DNA of 64,000 nt from Flavobacterium sp. CYK-55 (GCF_018413465.1 NZ_JAHCDK010000002.1:1-64000); one strand, 5' to 3'. Positions 41,440 to 52,034 are shown, counted from the first letter of the stretch. Numbers and translations are program-made. The notes: generated by a model not told the origin, from the letters alone.

Positions 41440-44400
41440 TTATCTACTTAAATAAAGTCGTCCTTGTTTGTCTTTTGTAGTTCCGTCATTGAACTCTAAC
41501 ACGTAAAAATATACCCCTGTAGGAACTGTGCTGTTGCCCAAATTAACTCCGCCTTCATTGTTGGTTCCGTCCCAATTAGGCGTATTGATATCGCCTTTGT
41601 ATAATATGTTTCCGTAACGATTGTAAATCTCAAGTTTGAACTTCGGATACTTGGTAGACAGATTCTTGATTTCAAAAGTATCGTTGACGCTGTCATTGTT
41701 TGGTGAAAAACCGTCCGGAATCAGGATATCATCACAAGGATCAAGAATAACGGTAACGGCCAAACGGGTTCCGCTCTCACAACCGGTAGTTGATTGATAA
41801 GCGGCATAATAAATCCCTCCATCAATAAGCGTAGTAGTTGATACGTATAAGTTTCCTCCTGTTGGTGCATCATACCAAAGCACGGTGTCGGTTCCGGAAA
41901 TGTTTGACGTTAGATTGGCAATGGTTGGATTGGTAGGGGCACAGAATTTATTACCACCGTCATTAAGCGTTGGTGTACCTACCACCGGAGCAATATCAAA
42001 ATCAACAGGCGTTAGTCCGGATACGACATTTGAACAATTATATTCAGAAACTATCTGTGTGATATCAACTGTGACTGTACCTGCGTTTGTCAATTCAGAG
42101 GCAGGAACATCAAAGGTTGCCGTACCACTTGCAACGGTAATTTGCGCAGTACTTGTTGTGGTAGAAGCACCTGAAAGTTCATAAGTGATGGTGTAATCGC
42201 CATCGGCAAGATTAAGTGCCGAGTTGACCGTAATAACATTATTATCACCCAAACATATATCAGAAGCTGTTAACACAGCTGCACTCAAATCAGGTATTGG
42301 GTATACATTAAAAGTAGTTTCGGCATCTTCGGTGGTGTTATTACATCCGCCGGATAAGCTTACTATAGACGTAATTTTAAAATTGTATAACCCGGTAACA
42401 TTTAACACCGAAGCCGGAACATCAAACTGACCGGAACCTCCTGCTATAGCAATGACAGCTGTGGTGGCTGTGGTAGGAGTTGCTTGTGGAATTTCGTATA
42501 CAAACTGGTAATTCCCATCGGTCAAACCGGTAGCGCCCGAAATCAATACTGTAACGCTATTTCCTGAACAAACATCGGCTATACTCAAATGAGAACTATC
42601 CAAGTCTGAAGTTGGTCGAACAATAAAATCAGCACTCACACTCGGATTAATCGGTACGGTACAGCTGGTTACCGAGTTGGTGATGTTTGTAAAAGTAATA
42701 CGTGTGTTACCTGTATTTGAAAGGTCGGCAGCACTAATGGTCATAATTCCGGTTCCGCCCGAGATGATTACTGGGGTTGATTGATTGTTCAATACGTTAC
42801 TGATCGAAAGGTTGTAATTCAAGGTGTAAGAACCATCAACCATATTGTTGAAGGTTACCGTTACATTATCGCCCAAGCAATTTGGTGACGAGACCTGAAT
42901 GTTGGCACCTGTGAGTACCGGATTTGGCAATACCGTAAACAGAACCGTTTCAGTATCACTGCCACAAGTATTGGTAACCGTATAGGTGTATGTATAAGTT
43001 GCGACAGGCAAAGTGGTTACATCAACTATGTTGTTTACAGTAACTGAATTACTATCGGTCCAAACCCCTCCGGTTTGTGGCGCGTTGAGTAAACTATTTA
43101 AATCAATGGTGAGTTGTGAATTACAAACATCCTGATTTGGCAAAGCTGTACCTGCATTTGGAATCGGATTTACGGTAACGTTAACCGTTGCTGTATCATT
43201 GTCACAAGGGTCATTACCGCTGAGTGTATAGGTATAAATGGTCGCTGCATCAACCGCTGGGTCAAACACTCCAGTTCCGCTAGCCATGGCCGGAGACCAA
43301 GTTCCGCCAGCTTGAGCGGTAGGCCCTAAAAGTGTAAACAAATCAGCAGCAGCATCGGTAACACAATAGGTAACTGCTGCGCTAACTCCAGCCTCTGGGC
43401 CAGGTACAATGGTTATGGTTAAAGTTGCTTGCGCCGGATTACAGAATGGTGCGCCCACAGTATACACGTAGTTTCCGGCTAAATCAACTGCAGGGTCAAA
43501 CATATTGGTTCCACTGGCCAATGCCGGTGACCAAGTTCCGCCGGCTTGAGGAGTACCGGCCAATTGTGTAACCAAATCAATAGGAGCTGCATTTGAACAA
43601 ATATTAACAGCATTATCTTGCCCGGCATCCGGAACAGGGTTTACCTGTACCGTTACAGTAGCCGTGTCGTTTTCGCAAGGGTTGTTTCCGCTTAAAGTAT
43701 AAGTATAGACCGAACTCAGATCAACTGCCGGGTCAAATAAATCAGTACCGCTGGCAAGTGCAGGTGACCAAGTTCCTCCGGTTTGAGCCGTTGGTCCTAA
43801 AAGAGGAAACAAATTAAACGTTGGGTTGTTGACACAAACGGTTACTGAAGCATTAACACCTGCCTCAGGACCTTGGGTAATACTTACGACCACTTGAGCA
43901 GATGCACTCGTACATGGAGCTGTTCCGGTTACTGTATAAGTATAGGTTCCTGCCGTGTCAACTGCCGGATTAAATTGATTCGTTCCGCTGGCCAAAGCTG
44001 GTGACCAAGTTCCGCCCGACTGAGGTGTTCCTCCTAAATAGGTGGTTAAATCAACCGGATCAATATTTGAACAAAGATTGGCAGCTCCGTTGGTTCCGGC
44101 ATTAGGTTCAGCAACATAAGTAATAAAAACCACTGCTGTATCATTGACGCAAGGCGGTGTACCGGCCACTAAGTATTGATAACTTGACGCTGAATCAAAC
44201 TGCGGATCAAAAATATTGGTTCCGCTGGCAAGCGCTGGTGACCAAGTTCCACCCGGTTGTGCATTAGGACCCAACAAAATGAACAAGTCTTGCGTTGGCC
44301 CATTGGTACAGGTAGTATAAGCAGCATTGCTTCCCGCTACAGGAGGTTGCGTAACTTGTAAAGTAGTTGAACCCGATAAATTTTGACTACAAGCCGGCGG

Positions 44401-47400
44401 GTTATTCATGACTATACTCACCAAAGTAAAAGTAGTGGTAACAGTAAGTGGTGTATTGAGTGTAAAGGTTCCCGATGCGCCAATAATGATGGTTGCGTCA
44501 GTAGTTCCGTTGTTATAAGTGACTGTTGAGTTTGGCGTACCAGTGAATAAAATGGCAGCCGATGTTCCTGAACATACCGTTCCACTTGATGATATGGTGG
44601 CCGTTGGCAACGGATTGACTTGAACCGTACTCGATGCCGAATTGCTTTGACAAGTGGTGGCTAAATTTGTGATGATAACGGTATAAGTTCCCGCAACTGT
44701 TGTATTAAATGAATTGACATTTCCCGGATCGGTTGCTCCTGAAGGAACGGTCCATGCAAAAGAATAATCGGTCGAAACTCCAGAACCTGGTATTGCAGTA
44801 ATGGTAGCTAAACTACCCAAACATACTGAAGGATTATTGACCGTAACGGTTGGTTGTGGATTGACGGTTAAAGTTCCTGAAACACTCAAACTTGAACAAC
44901 CACTCAAGATATTGGTGATAACCACACTGTAATTACCCGCAACAGTTGCACTAAATGAAGCTACATTTCCGGGGTTGCTTGCTCCGGCTGGAACTGTCCA
45001 AACGTATGAATAATCTGCTGCCGAGCCTGAACCCGGAGTTGCCGTTATGGTTGCAGACTGCCCAGAACATACCGCAGTACTATTGACCGAAACGGTTGGT
45101 TGTGGATTATTGGTTACCTCGCCAGAGGCGCTTTGACTGACGCAATTGGTTGTAAGATCGGTAATAATAACACTATAAGTTCCAACTACATTGGTGGTAA
45201 ATGTGGCAACATTGCCCGGATCAGAAGCTCCTACCGGTACCGTCCATGCATATGAATAGTTTCCGGTTGCCCCCGGAGTTGCTGTTACAGTAGCATCTAA
45301 GCCAGGACAAATGGATGGACTGTTAACTGTAACTGTTGGCAAGGCACTGATCGTAACTGTTGCAGCACCGGTGGCACTTGAACAATTGGTTACCAAATCA
45401 GTAATCACAACTTCATAGGTGCCGGCAACAGCCGTTGTAAAGGTATCAACATTGCCCGGGTCAGTTACTCCTGATGGAACCGTCCAAGTATAAGTATAAG
45501 TTCCCGGGATTACCGGTGTTGCTGTAATTGTTGAAACTCCTTGCGCACAAAGCAGCGTACTGCTCACTGTTACAGTTGGTAATGGATTCACAATCAAAGT
45601 ACCTGAACCCGGCAAGCTAGTACATGTAGTAGTTGTATCGGTAATCACTACCGAATACGTTCCGGCAACACTCGCATCAAATGAAGCTACATTACCCGGA
45701 TCAACAGCACCGCTCGGAACGGTCCATGTATAAGTATAAGTTCCGGCTGCGCCCGGTGTAGCTGTTAAAGTAGCTGTTTCACCTTGACAAATTTCATCGC
45801 TGTTAACCGTTACGGTTGGCAACGGGTTGAGCGTAACAATACCTGAGGCAGCAGCACTTTGACAATTGGTTGTGGTATTGGTTGCTACAACCGAATAAGT
45901 TCCGGCAATAGTTGTTGTGAACGAAGCCGCATTGCCCGGATCAGCAGCTCCTACCGGTACCGTCCAAACATAAGAATAGGTTCCCGCAGGATTTGGCACG
46001 GCAGTAACCGTTGCCGGCTGACCTGCACAAACGGTAGGGTTATTTACAACAACCGTTGGCAATGGGTTAATGGTTAAAGTAGCACTACCCGGATTACTTG
46101 GACAAGTGGTCGTTGTATTGGTAGCAATTACCGAATAGGTTCCGGCAACATTGGCACTAAAACTGGCTACATTGCCCGGATTAGCAACCCCTGAAGGCAC
46201 AGTCCAAACATATGAATATACCCCAGCTGGGTTTGGAGTAGCTGTTACTGTTGCAGATTCTCCCGGACATATCGGTGGGATATTTACCGTTACTGTTGGC
46301 AACGGGTTAATCGTTACTACTCCTGTAACACTCACACTGGAACAAGTAGTTACCGTATTGGTAATAACTACACTATAATTACCAGCCACAGTTGTAGAAA
46401 ACGAAGCTACATTACCGGGATTGGTAAATCCGGCCGGAACGGTCCAAGCATAAGAAAATGTTCCCGGCTCTCCCGGAGTAGCAGTTACGGTTGCTGTTTG
46501 ACCAGCACATACTGAAGGGCTATTTACGGTAACCGTTGGTCGTAAGTTAATGGTTACTGTACCTGAAGCACTATCACTTGAGCAAGTTGTAACTGTATTG
46601 GTCACTACAACACTGTAAACACCCTCAACCGCAGTTGAAAAAGCAGCTACATTGCCCGGGTTAGTTGCTCCGGCTGGGACTGTCCATGCATAAGAGTAAT
46701 TACCTGCAGATGGATTAACCGTGGCTGTCAAATTAGCAGTTTGACCAAGACAAACCGAAGGACTATTTACTGTAACTACCGGTTTAGGATTGATTGTAAC
46801 AACACCGGTTGCACTTGAACTGACACAAGTTGTAGCGGTATTGGTTATCACCACACTGTAGTTTCCGGCAATTGTTGTTGTAAAGGTTGGAACATTACCC
46901 GGATTAGCAACACCTGAAGGCACCGTCCAAGCATAAGAATAAATACCGGCCGATCCTGGTGTAGCAGTTACCGTAGCGTTTTGTCCCGGACAAATAATTG
47001 AACTATTGACCGAAACAGTTGGCAACGGATTAATGACCACTGTTGCTGATACACTATCGCTGATACAAGTAGTATTTAAGTCGGTAATTCTCACGCTGTA
47101 TACACCGGCTACCGTAGTTGTAAAAGTAGCTACGTTACCGGGATTGACTGCCCCTGAAGGAACCGTCCAAGCATAAGAATACGAACCCACAGCTCCGGGC
47201 GTAGCCGTGACTGTAGCACTTTGCCCAGCACAAACCGGTGGGCTAGAAACGGTAACTGTTGGCAAAGCTATTACGTTTATAGTCGTAGATGTACCTGCCA
47301 AACTAGCCGAACATACAGGCGGACCTTGTGAGGCCACGCTAACTAAATTAACAACGGATGTTGTAGTATAGGTATTGGTTAAGGTAGCAGCACCTGAAGA

Positions 47401-48588
47401 ATTCAAAACTATAGTTTGATCTGAACCTCCACCTATATTATAGGTAACTGTAGCGTTAGGCGTTCCGTTGAAGTTGATGGTTGTTGATGTTCCGGAACAA
47501 ATACTCGGATTTGTTACAGATACAGCGGCAGTTGGCAGCGGCAAAACATTGATTGTTACCGTAGATGTAATTGTTGGACAAGCAACAGACGAAACTGAAT
47601 AGGTAAAAACATACGGACTACCCGCCACAGTTAACGAATTGATATTTACTGTACCTAAATGACCGTTGGTTGTAGTTAAAGGTCCGGTCCAAGTTCCCGT
47701 GGTATTGGGAATACCGGTTAGGTCGTCAAATAAATTAAAGGCCGGATAAGTCGGAATATCTGAAATACATATACTTCGAACCCCATTCACCCCAGCGTTA
47801 TTGGGCTGAAGTATTGTAACATCAACCTGAAAGCGACTTGTACTTTCACACGGAGGATCAACACTAGTAGCAAAATAACTCTGACCATTTACAAGCGGAG
47901 TTGTTGAAGTTAAAGGAGTAGCTGAAGATATAGTTGCATACCAACGAATATTTCCGCTGGGTTGCAAATTGGATACCGTTGGAGGATTCCCGGGCGTATT
48001 ACAAAATACCTGATTGGGATTACCTGTTGGAACCGGAACAATTCCGACATTTACAAAAACCGAAAGCCTTGATGTTTCACAACCTGTATTGGGATTGGTC
48101 TGACTAGCATAATAAATAGTCCCGTCAACCAATTGTGTCGTTAAAGCCAAAGCAGTCCCTCCTGTTGGTTGATCATACCACTGTATATTGTTCCCCGCCA
48201 CGACCAAATCAACCAGAGTTGCATCTTCAGGAATTCCGACACAAACTCCTTGAAAACTCAAACCAACAGGCGCCGCATAAATAGTAACTACGACACGTGT
48301 TCTGCTCCCGCAGGTACCGGCGCTGTTGTCAGCATAGTAATCTTCGCCATTAACAAGTCCGGAAAAAGAAGCCAAAGGAGTTGTAGAGGTTTCGGTAGCA
48401 AACCAAGCAATGCCTCCACCGGTATCGGTAGCTTGCAAACTTGCAACAGTTGGCGATTCGACATCGCAAAAGGACTGATTTAAATTGGATACTGTGGGGC
48501 ATTGTCCAAAGGAATTTGAAACAAAACCGAGACAAGCCAGCACAAGATTAATTTTCAGCAGTTTTTTAGCACGAGTAAAAATTCTCAT
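41440..48588 (-). CDS. Giant repeat adhesin with T9SS type B (CHU_C) domain
   Basis: A 2382-residue protein. I chose ATG 48588 (MRIFTRAKKLLKINLVLACL, signal peptide). Residues about 30-330 hold three Ig-like units with CTVSN/YYA motifs; about 440-1325 hold eleven 80-residue repeats of the form LPTVTVNSPSVCAGQ ... YAWTVPSG ... NPGNVA; about 1410-1880 hold six 78-residue repeats with GGTWSPALASGT; four further beta-rich units follow. The C-terminal 90 residues are a gliding-motility-type sorting domain (IPDGFSPNNDSVNDTF, IYNRYGNILYKG, GVYFYVLEF). It resembles SprB-type adhesins exported by T9SS and is the first gene of the operon with a PorP/SprF-like and an OmpA-like gene. Each repeat has a Cys pair. 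Confidence 0.93.
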   Translation of the reverse strand: MRIFTRAKKLLKINLVLACLGFVSNSFGQCPTVSNLNQSFCDVESPTVASLQATDTGGGIAWFATETSTTPLASFSGLVNGEDYYADNSAGTCGSRTRVVVTIYAAPVGLSFQGVCVGIPEDATLVDLVVAGNNIQWYDQPTGGTALALTTQLVDGTIYYASQTNPNTGCETSRLSVFVNVGIVPVPTGNPNQVFCNTPGNPPTVSNLQPSGNIRWYATISSATPLTSTTPLVNGQSYFATSVDPPCESTSRFQVDVTILQPNNAGVNGVRSICISDIPTYPAFNLFDDLTGIPNTTGTWTGPLTTTNGHLGTVNINSLTVAGSPYVFTYSVSSVACPTITSTVTINVLPLPTAAVSVTNPSICSGTSTTINFNGTPNATVTYNIGGGSDQTIVLNSSGAATLTNTYTTTSVVNLVSVASQGPPVCSASLAGTSTTINVIALPTVTVSSPPVCAGQSATVTATPGAVGSYSYAWTVPSGAVNPGNVATFTTTVAGVYSVRITDLNTTCISDSVSATVVINPLPTVSVNSSIICPGQNATVTATPGSAGIYSYAWTVPSGVANPGNVPTFTTTIAGNYSVVITNTATTCVSSSATGVVTINPKPVVTVNSPSVCLGQTANLTATVNPSAGNYSYAWTVPAGATNPGNVAAFSTAVEGVYSVVVTNTVTTCSSDSASGTVTINLRPTVTVNSPSVCAGQTATVTATPGEPGTFSYAWTVPAGFTNPGNVASFSTTVAGNYSVVITNTVTTCSSVSVTGVVTINPLPTVTVNIPPICPGESATVTATPNPAGVYSYVWTVPSGVANPGNVASFSANVAGTYSVIATNTTTTCPSNPGSATLTINPLPTVVVNNPTVCAGQPATVTAVPNPAGTYSYVWTVPVGAADPGNAASFTTTIAGTYSVVATNTTTNCQSAAASGIVTLNPLPTVTVNSDEICQGETATLTATPGAAGTYTYTWTVPSGAVDPGNVASFDASVAGTYSVVITDTTTTCTSLPGSGTLIVNPLPTVTVSSTLLCAQGVSTITATPVIPGTYTYTWTVPSGVTDPGNVDTFTTAVAGTYEVVITDLVTNCSSATGAATVTISALPTVTVNSPSICPGLDATVTATPGATGNYSYAWTVPVGASDPGNVATFTTNVVGTYSVIITDLTTNCVSQSASGEVTNNPQPTVSVNSTAVCSGQSATITATPGSGSAADYSYVWTVPAGASNPGNVASFSATVAGNYSVVITNILSGCSSLSVSGTLTVNPQPTVTVNNPSVCLGSLATITAIPGSGVSTDYSFAWTVPSGATDPGNVNSFNTTVAGTYTVIITNLATTCQSNSASSTVQVNPLPTATISSSGTVCSGTSAAILFTGTPNSTVTYNNGTTDATIIIGASGTFTLNTPLTVTTTFTLVSIVMNNPPACSQNLSGSTTLQVTQPPVAGSNAAYTTCTNGPTQDLFILLGPNAQPGGTWSPALASGTNIFDPQFDSASSYQYLVAGTPPCVNDTAVVFITYVAEPNAGTNGAANLCSNIDPVDLTTYLGGTPQSGGTWSPALASGTNQFNPAVDTAGTYTYTVTGTAPCTSASAQVVVSITQGPEAGVNASVTVCVNNPTFNLFPLLGPTAQTGGTWSPALASGTDLFDPAVDLSSVYTYTLSGNNPCENDTATVTVQVNPVPDAGQDNAVNICSNAAPIDLVTQLAGTPQAGGTWSPALASGTNMFDPAVDLAGNYVYTVGAPFCNPAQATLTITIVPGPEAGVSAAVTYCVTDAAADLFTLLGPTAQAGGTWSPAMASGTGVFDPAVDAATIYTYTLSGNDPCDNDTATVNVTVNPIPNAGTALPNQDVCNSQLTIDLNSLLNAPQTGGVWTDSNSVTVNNIVDVTTLPVATYTYTYTVTNTCGSDTETVLFTVLPNPVLTGANIQVSSPNCLGDNVTVTFNNMVDGSYTLNYNLSISNVLNNQSTPVIISGGTGIMTISAADLSNTGNTRITFTNITNSVTSCTVPINPSVSADFIVRPTSDLDSSHLSIADVCSGNSVTVLISGATGLTDGNYQFVYEIPQATPTTATTAVIAIAGGSGQFDVPASVLNVTGLYNFKITSIVSLSGGCNNTTEDAETTFNVYPIPDLSAAVLTASDICLGDNNVITVNSALNLADGDYTITYELSGASTTTSTAQITVASGTATFDVPASELTNAGTVTVDITQIVSEYNCSNVVSGLTPVDFDIAPVVGTPTLNDGGNKFCAPTNPTIANLTSNISGTDTVLWYDAPTGGNLYVSTTTLIDGGIYYAAYQSTTGCESGTRLAVTVILDPCDDILIPDGFSPNNDSVNDTFEIKNLSTKYPKFKLEIYNRYGNILYKGDINTPNWDGTNNEGGVNLGNSTVPTGVYFYVLEFNDGTTKDKQGRLYLSR
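42935..44350 (-). repeat. Six in-gene repeats of about 236 bp
   Basis: Encode about 78 residues each with the core GGTWSPALASGT. Units 1, 3 and 5 (LLGP...) and units 2 and 4 (LGGTP/LAGTP...) resemble each other more than their neighbours, a two-unit higher-order period. The sixth is diverged. Confidence 0.75.
44611..47265 (-). repeat. Eleven in-gene repeats of about 241 bp
   Basis: Encode Ig-like repeats of about 80 residues (PTVTVNS ... CAGQ ... WTVPSG ... GNVASF ... AGTYSVVITN ... C). The arrays are in-frame and similar at the DNA level, so copy number could vary by recombination. Confidence 0.85.
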
Positions 48589-49001
48589 AAGCATAAGGAT
48601 ATTGGCCAAATTTTGAAACAAAACCAAGCGTATAAACTTTGCTTAAAACACAGATTTAACACCTTAATAAACACGCCTGATTTATGTTTTTTGTAAACCG
48701 GATAAAACACACCAGAATACGAACACTATATTAGCGCATTTACAGAAGTTAATATTTTCTATTTTTTAATGTTATTAACAAAATGATTAACATACTGTTG
48801 ATAACAAATAAATGAAAAATTAAACGTAAAAATCTGAAAAACAAATAAATAAAAAAAGTAAGCTCTGATTAAAAGTAAGAAAATATACGATTAACGGCAT
48901 TAAATTAAGGTTTTTAACAATTAGATATTGTTAATAACTATGCCTGAAATGGATGTAGATATAAGAAAAAAAGAAGAATCTAAACCAATAAGATTAATCC
49001 T
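48589..49001. other. AT-rich intergenic region upstream of the adhesin operon
   Basis: About 410 bp without a gene. It is very AT-rich, with several TTAAC/GTTAA words between 48750 and 48930. It probably holds the promoter and control region of the adhesin operon, but no clear -33/-7 pair was found. Confidence 0.5.
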
Positions 49002-49035
49002 AAAAAAGCACTTATTGATGGTTTTTATCAATGTG
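49002..49035 (-). terminator. Probable terminator of the mnmA operon
   Basis: On the minus strand CACATTGAT / ATCAATAAGTG pair imperfectly (plus 49009-49035) and are followed by six T (A-run 49002-49007). The hairpin overlaps the stop codon of the last gene. Confidence 0.4.
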
Positions 49036-49440
49036 GTTTACGATATTATAAACCACGATAAAATCTTTCTGATTGATGTATAATTGCTTTCGGTTTCCTT
49101 GATTTTTTCGGGTGATGATGGATATAGTAAAAGGCTGCCCATCATCATCTGAACAGCTAAAAGCATTGATGATATCGGTATCATTTTCTTCCTCAGGTTG
49201 ATACTGAACAATATTATACAATTGAACCTCTTGCGAATAAACAACAAACCTGTTTTTATTGGTATCGAGCATGATAACAATTGATGCTTCTTTTAAATCA
49301 GACCATTTACCCCATTCACCGCGCTCATTGCGTTCCATAACACTAAACCCGGTGGTCAAAAATTTGTACACTTGAGCCTGAGCAGATGAAGCCCATGTAG
49401 TCAACACCAAAAAAACGAAAATTCTAAATACACGCATCAT
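49012..49440 (-). CDS. Small secreted protein, unknown
   Basis: A 142-residue protein; start at 49440 (two adjacent ATG codons) opening signal peptide MRVFRIFVFLVLTTWASSAQAQ. The mature 120 residues contain KFLTTGFSVMERNERGEWGKW and alternate strands ending in DFIVVYNIV. No family recognised. It starts 4 nt after the nitronate monooxygenase stop and is the last gene of the operon. Confidence 0.7.
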   Translation of the reverse strand: MMRVFRIFVFLVLTTWASSAQAQVYKFLTTGFSVMERNERGEWGKWSDLKEASIVIMLDTNKNRFVVYSQEVQLYNIVQYQPEEENDTDIINAFSCSDDDGQPFTISIITRKNQGNRKQLYINQKDFIVVYNIVNHIDKNHQ

Positions 49441-49444
49441 AAAA

Positions 49445-50389
49445 TTATAATCGAAGGGTTTGCATTTCTTTTTGTACTTGTTCAAATTCTTCAAGTACAT
49501 TTTTTATAATAACTTCAACCGGTAATATGTCATCTATAAGACCGGCAATTTGGCCAATTTCAAGTTCGCCTTCAATCAAATCGCCTTCAAACATTCCGCG
49601 TTTAGCGCGAGCCCTTCCGAGCAATTCTTTGAGTTGGTCTACCGTAGGGCATTGAGCGTAGAGCTGTTGTAAATCGTCAAAAAACTTATTTTTAATCAAA
49701 CGTACCGGAGCTAATTCTTTGAGTGTAACTAAGGTATCGCCTTCTTGGGTTTGCACAATGGTTTGCTTGAAATCATCATGTGAAGATGATTCAACTGAAG
49801 CCGCAAATCGACTGCCCATCTGTACACCATCGGCACCCAGCGCCATCGCTGCATACATACCGCGACCGGTAGCAATTCCGCCAGCAGCAATAAGCGGAAT
49901 CGAGATATTTTTTTTGACCATCGGAATCAAAGTCAGCGTTGTGGTTTCTTCACGACCATTGTGACCACCGGCTTCAAAACCTTCGGCTACCACGGCATCA
50001 ACACCGGATTCTTGCGCTTTTAAAGCGAATTTAGAACTACTCACCACATGCACGACTGTTATACCGTGTGATTTAAGTAGCGATGTCCAAGTTTTTGGAT
50101 TTCCGGCTGATGTAAAAACAATCGGAACTTTTTCTTCAATAATAATCTGAATGATTTCTTCAATATTCGGGTACAACATCGGCACATTGACCCCAAAAGG
50201 TTTGTTGGTTGCTTTTTTACATTTTTGAATGTGCTCGCGCAAAACATCCGGATACATTGAACCGGCACCAATCAAACCCAAACCTCCTGCATTACTCACA
50301 GCACTGGCCAATTTATAGCCGCTGTTCCAAATCATTCCACCTTGAATAATGGGATATTGAATTTTAAAAAGCTCGGTGATTTTGTTCAT
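49445..50389 (-). CDS. Nitronate monooxygenase / NPD-family FMN enzyme
   Basis: A 314-residue TIM-barrel FMN protein of the 2-nitropropane dioxygenase family. Motifs: YPIIQGGMIWNSGYKLA at the N-terminus, FGVNVPMLYP, VVAEGFEAGGHNGRE with the His used in nitronate oxidation, PLIAAGGIATGRGM and GADGVQMGSRF near residue 190. Enoyl-ACP reductase FabK shares the fold, so a fatty acid role is an alternative. The ATG overlaps the stop codon of the subtilase gene (TAATG). Confidence 0.9.
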   Translation of the reverse strand: MNKITELFKIQYPIIQGGMIWNSGYKLASAVSNAGGLGLIGAGSMYPDVLREHIQKCKKATNKPFGVNVPMLYPNIEEIIQIIIEEKVPIVFTSAGNPKTWTSLLKSHGITVVHVVSSSKFALKAQESGVDAVVAEGFEAGGHNGREETTTLTLIPMVKKNISIPLIAAGGIATGRGMYAAMALGADGVQMGSRFAASVESSSHDDFKQTIVQTQEGDTLVTLKELAPVRLIKNKFFDDLQQLYAQCPTVDQLKELLGRARAKRGMFEGDLIEGELEIGQIAGLIDDILPVEVIIKNVLEEFEQVQKEMQTLRL

Positions 50390-52008
50390 TATTGCTTGAT
50401 TATTTTACCCGATGAAACAAAAGATGCAGTTTCAAGATTGTACACATACATACCCGCTTTGAGCGATGCCAATGAAATTTTTGATGTTGACTCAGTGATT
50501 TCTTCGGTTTGTACCAACTGACCTATATTATTGTAGATGTTGAGTTGGGCGGTTGTTATTCCTGATGGTAAAGTTACGTTTACGGTTCCGAAAGTCGGAT
50601 TCGGAAAAACCGTCAATTTGGTTGTACTGGATGGATTAATCCCTAAAAACTGTTGCGCCAAGGCCACAGCTATACTAAAATCAGGAATTCCATAACCATA
50701 TTCATTATCCGGGTTAGCAAAACGATCGGCCGATTGCTTAACAAACGAAACCACTTCTTCTTGTGACAACTCTGGTACAGCACTCCAAAATGTTGCAATC
50801 ATACCGGCAGTAATGGGGCCTGAAAATGAAGTTCCGTTAGCCGTCACAATATTTCCGGAAGTATCTGACAATACTGAAGCTTGCCCTTGCGCCATGACAT
50901 CGGGCTTGATTCTACCGTCAAAAGATGGACCAATAGAACTAAAACTAGCACGGCTGCGATTAGAACGAACCGCTCCAATGGCCAAAACGTTGTTGGCTTC
51001 GGCCGGAACACCTACATGTGGCTCATCATTATTGCCTTCGTTTCCTGCACTGGCCACAACCACAATTCCCCGCGTAAAGGCGATGTTAGCACCTTGTGAT
51101 GCAAAAGCCGAATTTCCGGTCATATCTTCATAAGTATGTCCATAAGCCGGATTGTCAAAAGCAAAGTATCCTAAAGAAGAGGTAATAATATCGGCTCCAA
51201 CTCGGTCAGCTTGTTCGGCTGCTTCAACCCAATTGCTTTCTTCAACCGGATTTTCAGAAGTAACATCTTCTGTAATGTATAAATAATATTGAGCATCTGG
51301 TGCAGTACCTACCAATTCACCGTCAACATATCCGCCCATGGTTGAGAGCACCATAGTTCCGTGGCTGTTGTTTGTATAAAAGTTATCACTCTTGCCAACA
51401 TAGTCATATCCACCTAAAATTTGATTGTTGTTTCTGAGCCTGTCAAACGGAACAGCAGTATCTACACCCGGAAAACCAGCATCAAGTACTGCAATAACTT
51501 TTCCGACCCCGGTGTAATTTTGTTGGTGCAACACATCACCATTGAGCATATGAATTTGGTTGAATGAATTTCCGTAGTTAAAGTTCACTAAGGTTTCCAT
51601 TTGTTTTTGGACCGGTTTGGGTCTGATAGGAACAACTACACCTCTGTTGTTGAGCGATGTGTTGGCATAAAAAATATGATGTACAAATGGCAATACAGCC
51701 AAGGCTGCAATATCATTAGCCTCACCACGTACATGCACACAATTAAGCCATTTTGATTTGGCCATTACAGCTATACCGGAAGCTGCCGCAATTTGATTGA
51801 TGTAATTTTGACTTATGGGCGCGTCTTTGATATCAAGTGCAATGTTTTGTGCAGTTCTTCTGTCAAGCGATCGCTGCGAGAGTTCACTCAGCGGATTATT
51901 GAAAAATGCAGTAGCACCCGGCTTATCACTAAAATAAACCCAAGCATCTTCTTGCGCCCAACTATGCGTGGTGAGCAAAAACATCAGTAATAAAGTAATC
52001 TTTTTCAT
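50389..52008 (-). CDS. Secreted subtilisin-like protease with T9SS type A tail
   Basis: A 539-residue S8 protease starting at 52008 (MKKITLLLMFLLTTHSWAQ, signal peptide). Catalytic residues: Asp in VIAVLDAGFPGVD, His in NSHGTMVLSTMGG, Ser in NGTSFSGPITAGM, oxyanion Asn in VVVASAGNEG. The last 75 residues form a Por sorting domain (VFPNPTFGTVNVTL, IYNNIGQLVQ, LKAGMYVYNLE). It is exported by the T9SS, in contrast to the cytoplasmic subtilase at 7821. It lies 26 nt after mnmA and overlaps the next gene by one base. Confidence 0.92.
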   Translation of the reverse strand: MKKITLLLMFLLTTHSWAQEDAWVYFSDKPGATAFFNNPLSELSQRSLDRRTAQNIALDIKDAPISQNYINQIAAASGIAVMAKSKWLNCVHVRGEANDIAALAVLPFVHHIFYANTSLNNRGVVVPIRPKPVQKQMETLVNFNYGNSFNQIHMLNGDVLHQQNYTGVGKVIAVLDAGFPGVDTAVPFDRLRNNNQILGGYDYVGKSDNFYTNNSHGTMVLSTMGGYVDGELVGTAPDAQYYLYITEDVTSENPVEESNWVEAAEQADRVGADIITSSLGYFAFDNPAYGHTYEDMTGNSAFASQGANIAFTRGIVVVASAGNEGNNDEPHVGVPAEANNVLAIGAVRSNRSRASFSSIGPSFDGRIKPDVMAQGQASVLSDTSGNIVTANGTSFSGPITAGMIATFWSAVPELSQEEVVSFVKQSADRFANPDNEYGYGIPDFSIAVALAQQFLGINPSSTTKLTVFPNPTFGTVNVTLPSGITTAQLNIYNNIGQLVQTEEITESTSKISLASLKAGMYVYNLETASFVSSGKIIKQ

Positions 52009-52034
52009 AGTATAGCGGTTAATAGATTTCAAAC

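Noticed and set aside
41885-48483. Plus-strand ORFs inside the adhesin gene
   Set aside because: They are antisense shadows of a repeat-rich gene with strong codon bias on the minus strand.
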